NCBI GenBank assembly: GCA_949358305.1
Contig: OX442321.1
Span: forward strand, 6,163,605 to 6,227,604
DNA: 64,000 bases
Direction: 5' to 3'
DNA from: Strigamia acuminata
Lineage: Eukaryota; Arthropoda; Chilopoda; Geophilomorpha; Linotaeniidae
Shown piece after piece: positions 12,585-24,300 of this stretch. Numbering within the stretch: position 1 is the stretch's first letter; each line of letters opens with the position of its first letter. The notes under the pieces are model-generated. The model did no database searches, had not been told where the DNA came from, and saw only the letters and a program-made list of their open reading frames with translations. Made by a program: the position numbers and the translations under genes.

Positions 12585-14824
12585 GTATTCTTAGAAGTAT
12601 TGTTTTACTTCTGATTAATGTATCTTACATAAGTAAACACTCAATCATCCAAGAAGAACGTAATTGTAATAGTAATTGTATGTTAACACAGTTCAAACAA
12701 TTTAGACAATTTCTATTTTTTTTGTATTTAAAACAAAACCGAGAAACACTAAGCTTATGTATTGCACCATATTTTCTTTCGTCTGAAATACTTTTAATAT
12801 CCCGTGTAATCCAAAGAGAAAGCAATGTTCACAGTCAGTTTAAACAAATCGTATATTGTAAAAAGCACATTTTTAAAATAAATCTGCACAATTTCTTATT
12901 CACCTAACAACCTTGCTCTTACTAGTATATCACTATCTCCACTTTCATCCATTACTTTTGAAAAATAATTACATTTCATGAGTCCCGAATAAAGCAAAAA
13001 ATAAAAATAAAAAGTAGGAGAGTAAAAAAAAATATATCGACTAATCAATTGTGACGGTTACACTGTCATGCACTTTACTAGTTAAGGACGATTATTCTGC
13101 CAATAGATGGCGCTTTCGTGTTTTAGCGTTAATTTCGAATTTCAATTATTTTTGAGTGCATAAAATATAAATTATCATTTATATTTTATTCTACTTCGTG
13201 TTTGAACAATTATTAAACACTTTTGATGCTTTAATATTGGTTGATCTGTTCGCCACATAATTCTATTGAATTATGTGCAAACTTCACACCTGGTGTAGTC
13301 ACCCCTCACCACCCACTGTGAGCTGGACTCCTTTCGGATTATAGTCAAAAGGACTTAATCCAAAGTGTGTCCTGCATATCCAGTTCCTGTAGTGGACCTA
13401 GTAGAAGACTATGTCCTAGGTATCCACTTCCTAAGAATTAGGATTGGATAGATTTAGGTGTCCAGTGATCCCATTGGATCACTGGACAGCCCATTCTTCA
13501 CACCGAGTATATATTCCAGTGCAAACCGGATTTACTCGCTATTGTTCTTGTTTTTGTTTGATACTGATATTTATTTGAGCGCTTATTATACTTCACTTCG
13601 TTCCGACAATCAGTTGAAGAAATACTTGATATTTAGTGTAAGTATCTAGAGTGGGTAAAAGACTCACAGACACACTGCCCGCCTCTTATGCCAACATCCC
13701 GTTGTAGAATGTAGTATCTAGAGTCGAGTAATTCACAGAGCATTTAAGTGTAGAATCTAGAGTGGAGCAATTCACAGACGCATTACTGGGGTAACCGAGC
13801 AGAGTAATTTCCCGGTTACTCTCCCGCCAGCCAGAACCGAGCGGAGTAATTTCCCGGTAATGGATAACCTTTCCTGCGAGAAACTTCTTGATTCAATTCG
13901 TTGTTGGATGATGGAACATCTTAATTATTATTTTGATGTTGATTGTACTTGTGGCAAAAATAGCTCGGCGCTATTTTAATTCATCTTTCATTTTATACAG
14001 ATTTTTGATGGCTTTGTAATTTTAATATCATGATTAATTCCATTGAATTAATATGAATATTTTCCTGAGTCTATTTCGCATTGTTACATCTCGCTGTAAT
14101 TATTAGTTACAATAATTACTAGCGATGTGATGTGTGTGACGATACGGAAAAGTCAACCGCATCTCTCGGATATACCTCACCCAAGCCTAACCATTACACA
14201 ACTTTCAGAATCAACCCAGAACCAGTTAGATGTTAGATCCATGCAAACCCATTTAAGACGACATCTTTTACGTCCCGATAATAAGACCGTTACATATTCT
14301 TATTATCCGACTGAAAACCGCAAGTGATATTATTTTAGGGCTTTTGCTAACCAATTGTATATTTTAACGTACCGTTATCTTAGCCATTTGTAGGCCTAGT
14401 ATTTATATAAGTTCCAATTCATAATAAATTGTTATATGTTTTGAGAAAACATGCAAGCCTCCTTTTTACACTTATAGTTCACATGCCGTTCACACTTTAA
14501 TTGTTATGCAATTGCTCTCTTAAAAAGGTAATCGTCACACAATAACTTCCCACATGTGTATTAATTTGGAACACCAATTTATTAAGAAAAAAATATTTCC
14601 GCCAGACAGCTGTTGCAAGTGTCCACGATGACATTTTTATATTAGTGCTACATATTTATACTACACACTATAGTAATATGGAATAAACATGAACTTCTTT
14701 TAATTAGACGTTGAATTAAAATCTGAATTGTTTAAATAAACATTGTTCTCACTTGAATAAAAATTCACCAAACCGAAGAAATGGACAGCTGTATGGCGTA
14801 AGCAGTTGGACGGTATATTTTAAT
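12585..14824. other. IR-C to Gr intergenic region
   Basis: The IR-C 3' flank matches the IR-B 3' flank up to 13,045. It is then interrupted by a 1,490-bp solo LTR-like element (13,050-14,539) and resumes at 14,540 with the IR-B-like spacer. The last 120 bp before the Gr stop codon contain nothing recognised. IR-C and Gr are convergent. Copy 2 is at 35,146-37,385. Confidence 0.75.
13050..14539. mobile_element. 1,490-bp solo LTR-like element
   Basis: It starts TGTGACGGTTAC and ends GTAATCGTCACA, TG...CA termini within a 12-bp near-perfect inverted repeat. CAAT flanks both sides (13046-13049, 14540-14543). The IR-B spacer near 7,100 has one CAAT in the same context, the empty site. There is no coding sequence. 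Three imperfect repeats around ATCTAGAGT lie at about 13,644, 13,718 and 13,756. A TATATAAG box lies near 14,404, with AATAAA-like sequence after it, suiting an LTR promoter/polyA region. Class (gypsy or BEL/Pao) is not determined. Copy 2 is at 35,611-37,100. Confidence 0.75.
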
Positions 14825-16199
14825 TTATGATTGGTAGACTAAAACAACATACGTCATCACGGTTGAAGCCATCTACGAGAAGAAAACATAATCGAATAAC
14901 CATTTTCTCCGAGGAGGCGAGAAAACTGAGTAAAAAATTGTCATCATTTACATTGAGGAAACTGAAAGTACTCAACAGGAACAATCCAGACACGCTGATC
15001 CCAACAGTATCAGCATTTAGAGTTTGACTGAACAGCAAACAATTGATGGAAACACACTGCACGCCAATCCAAAATTAAATAACCAATAATTCAATTTCAC
15101 CATAATCCATCTCACCTGGTTTGTGTTTGCTCCAACCACTTCATCACTCGAAATCATCATTTCGGTTACTCTTCCTTTCATTTTGCGAATCTATTAAAGT
15201 CATTTGAATAGAATTACACTTGAATTATTCACAAATCACGCTTCAACTGACCTGCGAATGCAATTCGGATGAATTTTTAAAAATTATAATTAAGTCATAC
15301 ACCAAGTGGAAAGCATCGACAGCAAAGAACAATCGAAAAATCATTTCAGCGGCCGGTTTAATCGAGCGTATTCTCAAGCACAAAATAAAAACCAACCCCA
15401 CCAACCAGGACAACAACAGCGGCGAAAATACATCACTTATTTTTTCCGCCAGATGCGACAAATATCGATATCGTCGACGAAACGCATTCAATCTTGCATT
15501 TGTCAACGCAGACGGCGAAACAATTGCCTGCTCCATCTCGTCATTCAACGCCTCGAAAGCAAACGACAAAACTTTACACATGAACGAGAAATACAACACC
15601 GCAACATCAATGAAAAACTGCGAAAACAGCGTGTAAAACAACGACTCGGCGAGTATGTAAACTCGCAGCAGATAAGAATTAAACTTTGTGTAGATGAACA
15701 AATTGTCCGTCATAAATTGGTCAGTTTGCACCACCATTACAACCAGAACAACACCCAGTGCCGCATTCAAAATTACACTGACTATCAGAGCCGTGTACGT
15801 GTAATTTCCCAACCGTTTTGAGTTTTCGGAACTCTTCAACGTCAGTTCCACGAGCGTGTTGTACAAGGCCGAAAATCTGGATTCTCTCGTTCGCAGGACG
15901 AGTGCGGTGAAGATCGAAATTACGTGGAAAAGTATCGGTGGAAAAAATAAGACAAACATTTCGTATTGCTGCAATCTGACTGCCAACGTGGCGTACCGTA
16001 AGATGACCAACACGCAAAATACACGCGGTAACAGCATCATGACGGATTTCTTCCATTTTGGAAAATAATATTCTTCGGCGCGATCAAGTTGCAAACCATA
16101 AAGCCAAAACAATCGAGACCATAATCGATTCAACTTACACGTGCTCCTTTCTTGCAATTGAAAATTGTCTCGGTTGGTTTGGGAAGTAAGGTGCGGCAT
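14825..16199 (-). CDS. Gustatory receptor Gr1
   Basis: Seven-transmembrane insect chemoreceptor, predicted 391 aa from four phase-0 exons on the - strand: 16199-15252, 15190-15116, 15056-14952, 14872-14825. The long first exon holds the N-terminus and most helices, with loops rich in basic residues. The last exon encodes TVMTYVVLVYQS, the family's TYhhhhhQF signature with S in place of the final F. Exon 3 contains VSGLFLLSTF, equivalent to the usual GxFxL stretch. Exon 1 alone would stop at 15,243; the CAG/GTCAGT donor at 15,252 avoids this. Residues 1-167 differ from Gr2 at 20 positions, and the remaining 224 are identical. Likely a subunit of a tetrameric ligand-gated channel in gustatory neurons; tastant unknown. 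ORFs on the opposite strand are shadows. Confidence 0.88.
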
Positions 16200-16506
16200 T
16201 GCTGTTAAAACTGGCGTTTAACGGGACGTGCGAAGTGGGGGGAATTGCTACTATTTTTCATCTCGCGAAACAGGATTGATTGTGCGTAGACCAACATCGT
16301 GAGTGAGATTGAATCGCTTATACATGAGCAAATGTTCTAATTGTGCTTATGGTAATTTCAATCATCATTAAGACGATAAGTGCCAGATGTATAATGGATT
16401 ATTGATTTCCCATTACAGTAGAAAATTAAATGCACATCAATCCACCCAGTGTTGTATAAGCCTGCTTGATTGTACAGTGATAAAAATCCAGTAAACGAAA
16501 TAATGT

Positions 16507-17035
16507 TTGACCGCTTGGCCACCCAAGGTGACCTGCATGTGACCTGCAGTGACCGCCCAGTGGCCCTAAGGTCGTCTCCCCTTGTGGGGTGCACTGACCC
16601 AGCTAGGGAAGGAGGGAGCCAAGTGGTGTGGAGAGAGAGTTGAGCAGAGAAGCCCAAGAAGAGAAGATGTGTGCTGCAAAGCCCCGACTCTGCTTCTCTC
16701 TCTCACCATTCACCACTGTGACGCTCAGTAACATGGCGATGTGAGCGGCTACATGGATGGGTCGTACAGGGTAAGTACGACAGAATGTTAGTAACTGACC
16801 GGCCCCGTCACCCATGGGGCTCGCGCCCTGTGTGTGACGGGTCGGATGCTGGTGTAGCGTGCCTAACAGCACTGCCACACATGGGTACGTAGATGGGAGA
16901 CTCCAACCCCTAGAAAACGATTAAAAGCCAAAACCCAACAATCTGGAGTCCCTGTCTCAATCATTATGTGAGTATGCGTCACTCCCATTGTAGTCAATCC
17001 CCAGATTGCAGTGGGTAAGCCCATAACCAGTCACA
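16507..17035. mobile_element. 529-bp solo LTR-like element, unit 1
   Basis: GC-richer block that ends CAGTCACA. It is flanked by ATGT at 16503-16506 and 17036-17039. It is related along its length to 39,163-39,765. Comparison with copy 2, where the sequence around this point is uninterrupted, shows the empty site. The start reads TTGACCGC where the other copy has TGTGACCGC, consistent with a lost base. No ORF of note. The related element in the other unit sits at a different target site, so the two are separate insertions. Confidence 0.75.
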
Positions 17036-17669
17036 ATGTACGGTCAAGACATTAGGATAAATAGCAAAAGATTCCCAAATTTAAAAAAACAAAAACTTAA
17101 TTTATATTGCGATTAAACTAAGAGTTTAGTCGCTTTCTTCCTGGCAATGTGCAACCGAATGTATCTAAAAGAAACTGAAATAAGTTGATCTTTTGCTTTT
17201 ATTTCTTGTAAATTATTGTTGACATACATCCTGCATTTAATGAAAAAAATAAAGAAAGAAATAAAGAATTTAATTTATACTAATAACATGAATTAACACT
17301 CAATAAACTTTTAGCACCTGTTCCCATGGTGAGGTGAGACTAAACATTTATGATTCTATTGATTCTTTTGTCTAGTAATTTCCGTTGTCAACCATTCTAT
17401 TCAGCTAAATTGCTACAGTTCTATTCCGGTCACGCTCAGTAAGACATCATTTTAGTTCAGCTAAATTGCTACAGTTCTATTCCGGTCACGCTCAGTAAGA
17501 CATCATTTTAGTTCAGCTAAATTGCTACAGTTCTATTCCGGTCACGCTCAGTAAGACATTATTTTAGTAGCAAAATAACTAAAATTCATTACTGTTATTT
17601 CAATTTTGTCACAAACCATTGTATTTCCACATTGCGACTACAGAAAAATCTAATGTTAAGCACCCCGAA
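17036..17669. other. IR-D upstream region
   Basis: Spacer between the solo LTR and IR-D. Up to about 17,208 it matches the Gr2 upstream region (to 39,912). From about 17,217 to 17,598 it matches 45,303-45,557, and from about 17,603 onward it matches 63,725 onward. This shows that the other unit received two large insertions here. The site equivalent to the TTAA of the giant element reads TTCA at 17599-17602. The region contains a 56-bp triplicate minisatellite. It presumably holds the IR-D promoter, but I see no clear TATA box. Confidence 0.75.
17401..17568. repeat. 56-bp tandem repeat, three copies
   Basis: A 56-bp unit starting TCAGCTAAATTGCTACAG repeats at 17401, 17457 and 17513 with almost no change. 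The homologous locus upstream of the giant insertion (about 45,474-45,526) has one diverged unit, so the expansion is specific to this unit. It lies about 100 bp upstream of the IR-D start codon. Confidence 0.95.
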
Positions 17670-20331
17670 ATGGATTTTATTGTACTCGTAATCACATCAC
17701 TCCAAATATGTAAGTAAAAACAATTACCGTAAATATTAAAAATATGAAATTAAATGGTATTATACTTGTAGTATGCTGTGTTGGAAATAAGATTCGATAT
17801 TTTCAACTCAACACAACTGAATGTTCTAGTGTGACTTTAATTTCAAATAAAGGTAGATAAATCAGAGATCTTTATAATTCATATTTTAAAAACGTCTTTA
17901 ACGATTGTGATTTGCAGATGTTTTATTGGAAAGCATTTCCGAGGTAAGGTTATTAATTAAAGAGAAATAATAGAAATAAGCAGTTTTATCATGTCAATTT
18001 TTGTAGAATTTCTCTCTCTCTACATTGATTTTGTTTTGAAAACAGAAATTTTATTATTTACAAGTATTTATATATTGCAGACTAAATTTCAATATTTCGG
18101 GTACAAATGGGTGAGAATTGATGATGTAAATGTTCAAACAAACAATTCTCTTCTAGAATTAAGTTCTGACAACCAGTCTGTAAGTTTAGTAAAATAATTA
18201 ATTTCCCAAGTGTTTACTTATTCAAACCGTTGAAATAACAGGTTACAAGCATTCGAGAAATTCAAAGCAAAATTGAGTATTTGAAAATGCCCATAAGAGT
18301 ATCAGTTGTTCATGTATGTATTGAATTTAAAAAAAAAGAATGTGTGCTTAAGTAAAACTTCAAGTCACACGAGATATCAAACGAGATGTGTCACAAAAAA
18401 CGTTGCGACGACTTATGGAAATAGCAGGCTGCAACGACATGATCATATTTGGTAGTCTTTTGCGCACTGCAGTATTTTTTTAAAAAATATAACACCACAG
18501 TATCCATCAAAATACCGCAAAACGGTATACCACAATACCGCTATTACCAAAAATACCGCAATAACCGCATTCATTGCGGTATTTGATACATACCGTACCG
18601 CAGTCACACAAAAAATTTACTGCACAAGCCTAATGTTTGGTGCCAGTTTCCCATAAACGGCAGTGCTTATCGTGACATCTCGTGTAACATCTCATTCGGA
18701 TTCACTCACGTGCCTAAAAAAGTTTAACTTCAAAAATGAAACTTATAGTTTTTAATTTTATTTTTAAAGCTTCCGCCTACCAGTATATTACTTCAAAAAA
18801 ATAAATCATTGACAGTCGGAGGTCACTTTGGTGAATTGTTAAACATTTTTAGCACAAAACTTAATGCAAGGTAAAAAAAGAAGTTATTTCCAATATCTAT
18901 TCATAAGCTGGCATAATTATATATATTTTTTTAAGACTTAAAACTGGACTGCTTTTTTACCCCTCATTTATTTCACTTGTTTCATTTCTTGATTAAATTA
19001 AATTTAATGTCCTAATATTTATTAGCTTGGAAATAATTCGATGCAAAGATGGTCAATTTGGAGCATTTTTCAACGGAAGCTGGACAGGATCAATGGGTCA
19101 ACTTATAGCAGGGGTATGTATTTCATACCAATCTAGCTCAATGCAAATAAAGCTAAATGTTGTAACAATTTAATAATTTCTAATTAGACTGCTGATATTT
19201 CGGTTTTAATTCTGACCAGACATAGAAGTGACTACATAAAGTTCTCATCACAACTTTTTTCATTCCAAACCGATCTTATATACAGAAAATTAGATCAACT
19301 CGAACAAAATTATAGTTTCTTCTTAAATCCGTGTAATATGGAAACGTGGCTGTGTATACTTGCAATCAGCTTGACAGTTATTCTAGTCAATGTTTTCGCA
19401 AATCATGTTTCAACCAAAAGAAATTTTGCGCATTGTTTTCGGAATTTCATCAACGACCTGCTGCTTTGTTGGCCAATTGTCTTGCAAGGTTTAAATTGCT
19501 TTTCTGAGTAAACAAATCTTTCTCTGTAATCTTTTGTTTACATTTTATCTAGGCAACTTCAACAGTTACTCGTTGAAGTCTATGAAACTTATATTTCTAA
19601 TCTATGCCGTTTTTTCAATGTTGCTATGGATGAGTTACACTTCTGTTTTAACTTCTCTTCTTGCAACAATCCATAGGAAAATTCCTTTTACTTCACTCGA
19701 AGATATGCTTGACAACACAGATTATTTGCCTGTAATCTTCCACGGTAATAGCGCTGAAGAAATTTTTCAGGTATCATGATGCAACATTCATTTTTTAAAA
19801 CGTTTGTTGAACTGTTATTTCCTAATAGAAGCCCCCATACGCGAATATAAGTGTTTTAGCAGCTGAAAGTGTAATTGATGCGATTGAATCAGTTTATAAA
19901 GGAAGATTTGCATTTCTATGTTCATTCCAAACCATTACAAACATGATTGGTAGAAATTGCAGTCTTACTATTGCACCGCGTTACGTCATAAGAGAACCTA
20001 TGTCATTAGTTTATTCAAAACAATTTGCTCATGTGGATTATTTCAATTGCAAGTAAACCATTTTTTGCATATGGACCTAAAACTAAAATTAGTTGTAGGA
20101 AGTCCTTAACTTATGGTTTTTGTACACAGAATTTTATTACTAAAGCAGTATGGAATCTTGTCAGTTTTATATAAACGGTTTCATCCTGACGCAGCACGCT
20201 GTTTGGAAAATCGATTCAATCCTATTTCGTTTGGCCAAATAATTGGACCACTCATATTAATTCTAGTTGGAATTTTGATCTCTTTAGTTTTTGGACTAAT
20301 CGAACTTCTTGTTTCAAAGTGTGTCATATAA
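17670..20331 (+). CDS. Divergent ionotropic receptor IR-D
   Basis: Complete 11-exon IR, predicted 483 aa. Exons: 17670-17709, 17772-17852, 17918-17943, 18081-18179, 18242-18313, 18770-18870, 19026-19113, 19188-19488, 19553-19770, 19829-20052, 20130-20331. It starts MDFIVLVITSLQI and has hydrophobic leader features. The S1 lobe carries LTRHRSDYIKFS. TM1 is near 221-241, the pore stretch ends CWPIVLQG, the gate SYTSVLTSLLA spans 297-307, S2 is about 310-430, and TM4 about 457-478. It is the most diverged IR of the unit. Its exon 4/5 junction is phase 0 instead of phase 2, and exon 5 is longer (72 versus 52 nt). The frame is open. Likely a ligand-gated cation channel subunit; ligand unknown. Confidence 0.9.
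18366..18705. mobile_element. Possible MITE in IR-D intron 5
   Basis: The intron is unusually long (456 bp). CACACGAGAT...GAGATGTGTCAC near its left is mirrored by GTGACATCTCGTG...ACATCTC near 18,678-18,703. Between them lie repeated ATACCGC/GCGGTAT motifs in both orientations. This looks like a small hairpin element, but the borders and target duplication are not clear. Confidence 0.45.
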
Positions 20332-21395
20332 AGTATTTGTTAGATGTAATGTTTCACCTCTGATCATAAAAGTATTGTTAGGTTAGGTGAGGTATTATTG
20401 TACCTTTGATTAATGTAAAGTGAGGTGTGATGCTACTGTTGCTATTGTATCTATAAGTGTCGATCCTATGGTAATCACAGATTTACCGTATATATGGTTA
20501 ATTATTACCGGAACCGGAAATGATGTTATCCGAAGATCATACAAATTTATTTATGACGTCATATTAGTATCGCATAAATCAAAAAACTACCGTAGTTACC
20601 GTATGCTAGTTTATATAAATAAAATACAATAATACAATACAATAAATACAAACTATTATTTAATCATTCGATTACATAAAAAACAATATTTCTTGTGACC
20701 TTGGGTTCTACAAATCTAAAATTTAAAAATTTAAAAAAACAACAGAATCCACTCTGTTGTGCACATACCACTATATTTAACGAGGTATCTCCTCCTTTAT
20801 CCCAAATTATAATGGACTTGACAAACCCTAAAAAAAGTCATTTCAAAACACAATAACTTGCGAGTGACAATTTTATAAACCACGCTAAACTCTCATCAAA
20901 CCCCGTCAACAGCTAGAATAAACTGGATGAAAGTCTCGATAAATTTAACACGAAGAACCGTCGTCAAGGCTATAACTATATACCCAAGACTATAAACAAG
21001 ACTATAAACAAAAATTGAATTAACTTTTACGATTACATTTATCTTTTTTAATGTTTTATGTTAAATCAATGTTTTCTTCTCAGGTTATTATACCTAACTG
21101 CTCACAGCTTGTTCTTAAACTGGCCGAGTTCATCTCGATCCAGTCAAAGGACAACTTCACGATCAAATTCAAGTAATCCCCTACAACAAGAGAACATTGA
21201 CTTCTATTGGCTCGTGATGCATCTTTTAATAATCCTAATTTGTAAGTTCAACCATTCATTTGAATCTAACATGTCGTGATTCGACTACGGAAATAGTAGT
21301 CTGGATTTGAAATCAAACAAAGCTTGCTTCGTGTTAATTATCGCCAATACGTTCGATCAAATTTCTAGCTTGGATTGTAAGCAAGGACTCCCATA
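20332..21395. other. IR-D to IR-A2 intergenic region
   Basis: AT-rich spacer. It holds the IR-D 3' flank and a possible orphan exon at 21,084-21,176. No mobile element borders are evident. The stretch at 20,640-21,050 shows nothing recognisable. The IR-A2 promoter should lie in the last few hundred bases; no core motif is convincing. Confidence 0.6.
21084..21176 (+). other. Possible orphan terminal exon
   Basis: TTTTCTTCTCAG at 21,072-21,083 is a good acceptor. Behind it lie 30 open codons and a TAA, reading VIIPNCSQLVLKLAEFISIQ and ending FTIKFK. The composition looks protein-like. No donor partner, upstream exon or paralog was found in the window, and I do not recognise the peptide. It may be a relic or chance. 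Confidence 0.25.
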
Positions 21396-24300
21396 ATGAA
21401 TTTTCTTGTACTTGGAATCACATCGCTCCAAATATGTAAGTTAAAACAATTAAATATTTAAAAAAAATTGAAATAATTATTAAAAAATCTGAACTTTATG
21501 GATATTTCTAGTATGTTGCTCCAGTTACAACATTCGATATTTTCAACTCAACACAACTGAATGTTCTAGTGTGACTTTAATTTCAAATAAGGGTAAATAA
21601 ATGAGCAGTCTTTAAAATTCTAATTTTAAAAACGTTTTAATCTTTGCTTGCAGACAGTTTTTCTAAAACAATTTCCGAGGTAGGATATTAATCCAGTGAC
21701 GTGGTTTTATCCTACTGCATTTTTCTCTATCTGTCTCTACTACATATTGGTTTTGTTTAACAGACATAATTATATTATTTAGAATATTGATAAATAAGAA
21801 TAATCTAAGTATTATATATTGCAGACTGAATTTCAATATTTAGGACACGATTGGCTGAGAATTGATGATGCTAACGTTCGGGAAAAATATTCTCTTTTCC
21901 AATTAAGTTGTGACAAGCAGTCTGCTGAGTATGTGTAATAATTATTTTTGATGTAGAACTACTTATACGTCGTCCTTCGCAATAAGCCACAGATTAGGGG
22001 AATACACAGATGCGATAACTCGCCGAAATGACGGTGATTGGACAGCAGAAGAACACCAAGCGGGTGAGTTGTAAAACAAAGAAACACGTTCACAATAAAT
22101 TTTTATTGGCTGACGGAGGTTGGTATGTTGCGGCCAACTGATCTAAACTTAAACCAATTAAACCAATTAAACCAATTAAAATTCTTTAAAAAATCTTAAT
22201 TTCATAATCGAAAATGGTTCATTCTTTTAGTTCATGCATTTACAACTCTTGTTTCAATAAAAAATGTTTTGATCACTTGCAAAGAGTTTTTTTTTAGCAA
22301 TTTTTTGATTATTTATTGACCGACAGTAAACGTGGTTAGATGCCGTCGCAAACCACAATTATCACGGCCAATCAAAAATCATAAAATCGCTATAAAAAAC
22401 TATTTTCAAGTAAACAAAACATTTTTTTAATTGAGACAAGAGTTGTAATTGCATGAACTAAAAGAATAAATCATTTTCGATTTTGGAAATTAAGATTTTT
22501 TAAAGAATTTTACTTGGACGGAGTTTGGATCTGTTGGCCGCAATAAACCAACATCAATCGGCTAATAAAAATTCGTCGTGAACATGTTCCTACGTTTCAC
22601 AACTAGCCCGCTTGGCGCACTGTTTTTTTTCATTCACGGTGAAATCGTTTATTCTCACCGGAGTTGTCGCATCTGTGTATTCCCCTAATCTGTGCATTAC
22701 GTTAGGTTCCCACTTGACTGAAACAAGGCAGAAAGACCAGTTTTCTACCCAGTTTATTTTCTGCTATGATATCACTTCCTTTTATTTGAGCAGAAAATAG
22801 GGGACAGGAAAAATAGACTCTATTCCTATTTTTTCTGCTGCAGAAAAACCCACGTTTTTATACAGATGGGAACCAACAGCAGAAAAAATAAATTTTCTGC
22901 TCTGTAGCAATCCAACATGGATTACAGTTAGCTTGACATAGAGAACGGGAATGACAAACAAACAACAAAAAACAATACGCTGTCTATTGATGGACAATAC
23001 AATGCAATAAAACAACAACAAATCCACAATCACAACTAATACAAACTGATTTAAATAAACAAACAAAATATTCCTTCATCTCACTCCAGATGCAAATCTA
23101 CATTGCAGCACAGTAGGGACTGTGCCTCTTTGCAATTTTATTTATAATTTGTTTATTTATAGAATGAAATGAATAAATTAGAATCTTTTCAGTGCCAAGC
23201 TAAGCCAACATTTGCAAAACCGCATTCGGATAACAGCATTTCATGTAATTGTAAATTCAAGTAAATTTTTCATCCAATAAATTAATTTTAAATTAATATT
23301 AACAGTATCCACCATTTATGACATTAAACAAATCACTAACAATGGGAGGATATTTTGGCCAAGTGTTCGACGTTTTTATCACAAAATTTAATGTAAGGTA
23401 AAATATCAATGAATCAAAGGTCTCAATAAATTTGAGAAAAAAATGTCAAAATCCATAGTAAAAAATCAATGTCCTTCATTTAATAGCTTTGAAATAATTA
23501 AATGTAAAGATGGTCAATTTGGAGCAATAAAGAATGGAACCTGGACAGGAATGATGGGCGATCTAACAAAAGGGGTAGGAATTTCATATTAATCTAACAC
23601 AATCAAATTTAAACTTTCCGTTTAATGTTATCATATTTAATGTTTGCTACTAGAGAGCTGATATTGCGCCTGACTTAATTTTGACCAAAGAGAGAGTTGG
23701 CCATGTAAAGTTTTCATCACAGTTGTTTCCATCCCAAACAAACCTAATGTTCAGAAAATTAAATACACGCAACTGGAATTACACATTCTATTTGCAGACG
23801 TGTAGTGTTGAAATGTGGCTGTGTATATTTGCAATCAGTACGACCGTTATTCTAGCCAAAGTTTTGGCAGAACTTCTTTCAACAAGAAAAAATCTAATGA
23901 CTTGTTTTCCGAATTTCATCAACGAGTTTCAGCTTTGGTGGCCAATTGTGTTAGTAGGTATAATTCGTGCAATTAACTTAGGATAATGTAAATAAATTTA
24001 CTTGTTTCACTTTAATTTCATACAGCCAATACAAATAGTTTCTTACTGAAGTCCATGAAACCTTTTCTTTTTATCTACATCCTTTTCTCAATGTTGATAT
24101 GGATAAGTTATAATGCTGAGTTAACTTCTTTCCTGGCAACAACAGACGAAAAAATTCCTTTTACTTCGCTTGAAGATATGCTTGACAACACAGATTATTT
24201 GCCTCTCATTTTGAAGGGTACCAATAACGAAGAAATTTTTACGGTATAAGTATTATGATGCACCATTCGTAGTTTTCAAAGCTTGTAGAACACTATATTT

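Larger units (their letters stand above)
1..15699. repeat. Large segmental duplication, copy 1
   Basis: Base 1 matches base 22,563 and the two stretches stay collinear to 15,699/38,260. The offset is 22,562 up to a one-base indel near 566 and 22,561 after it. Visible differences cluster in the first 2 kb (about 860-1,480, plus two near 1,950-1,985). I see one more near 3,174 and then essentially none to 15,699. The first mismatch ending the tract is at 15,700. Beyond it homology continues at clearly lower identity to about 17,208 (39,912 in copy 2). The copy carries IR-A1, IR-B1, IR-C1 and most of Gr1. The left limit lies outside the window. Confidence 0.95.

Noticed and set aside
15220-15821. 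Open frames of 138 and 171 codons on the + strand
   Set aside because: They are antisense shadows of the long Gr exon and have no family features.
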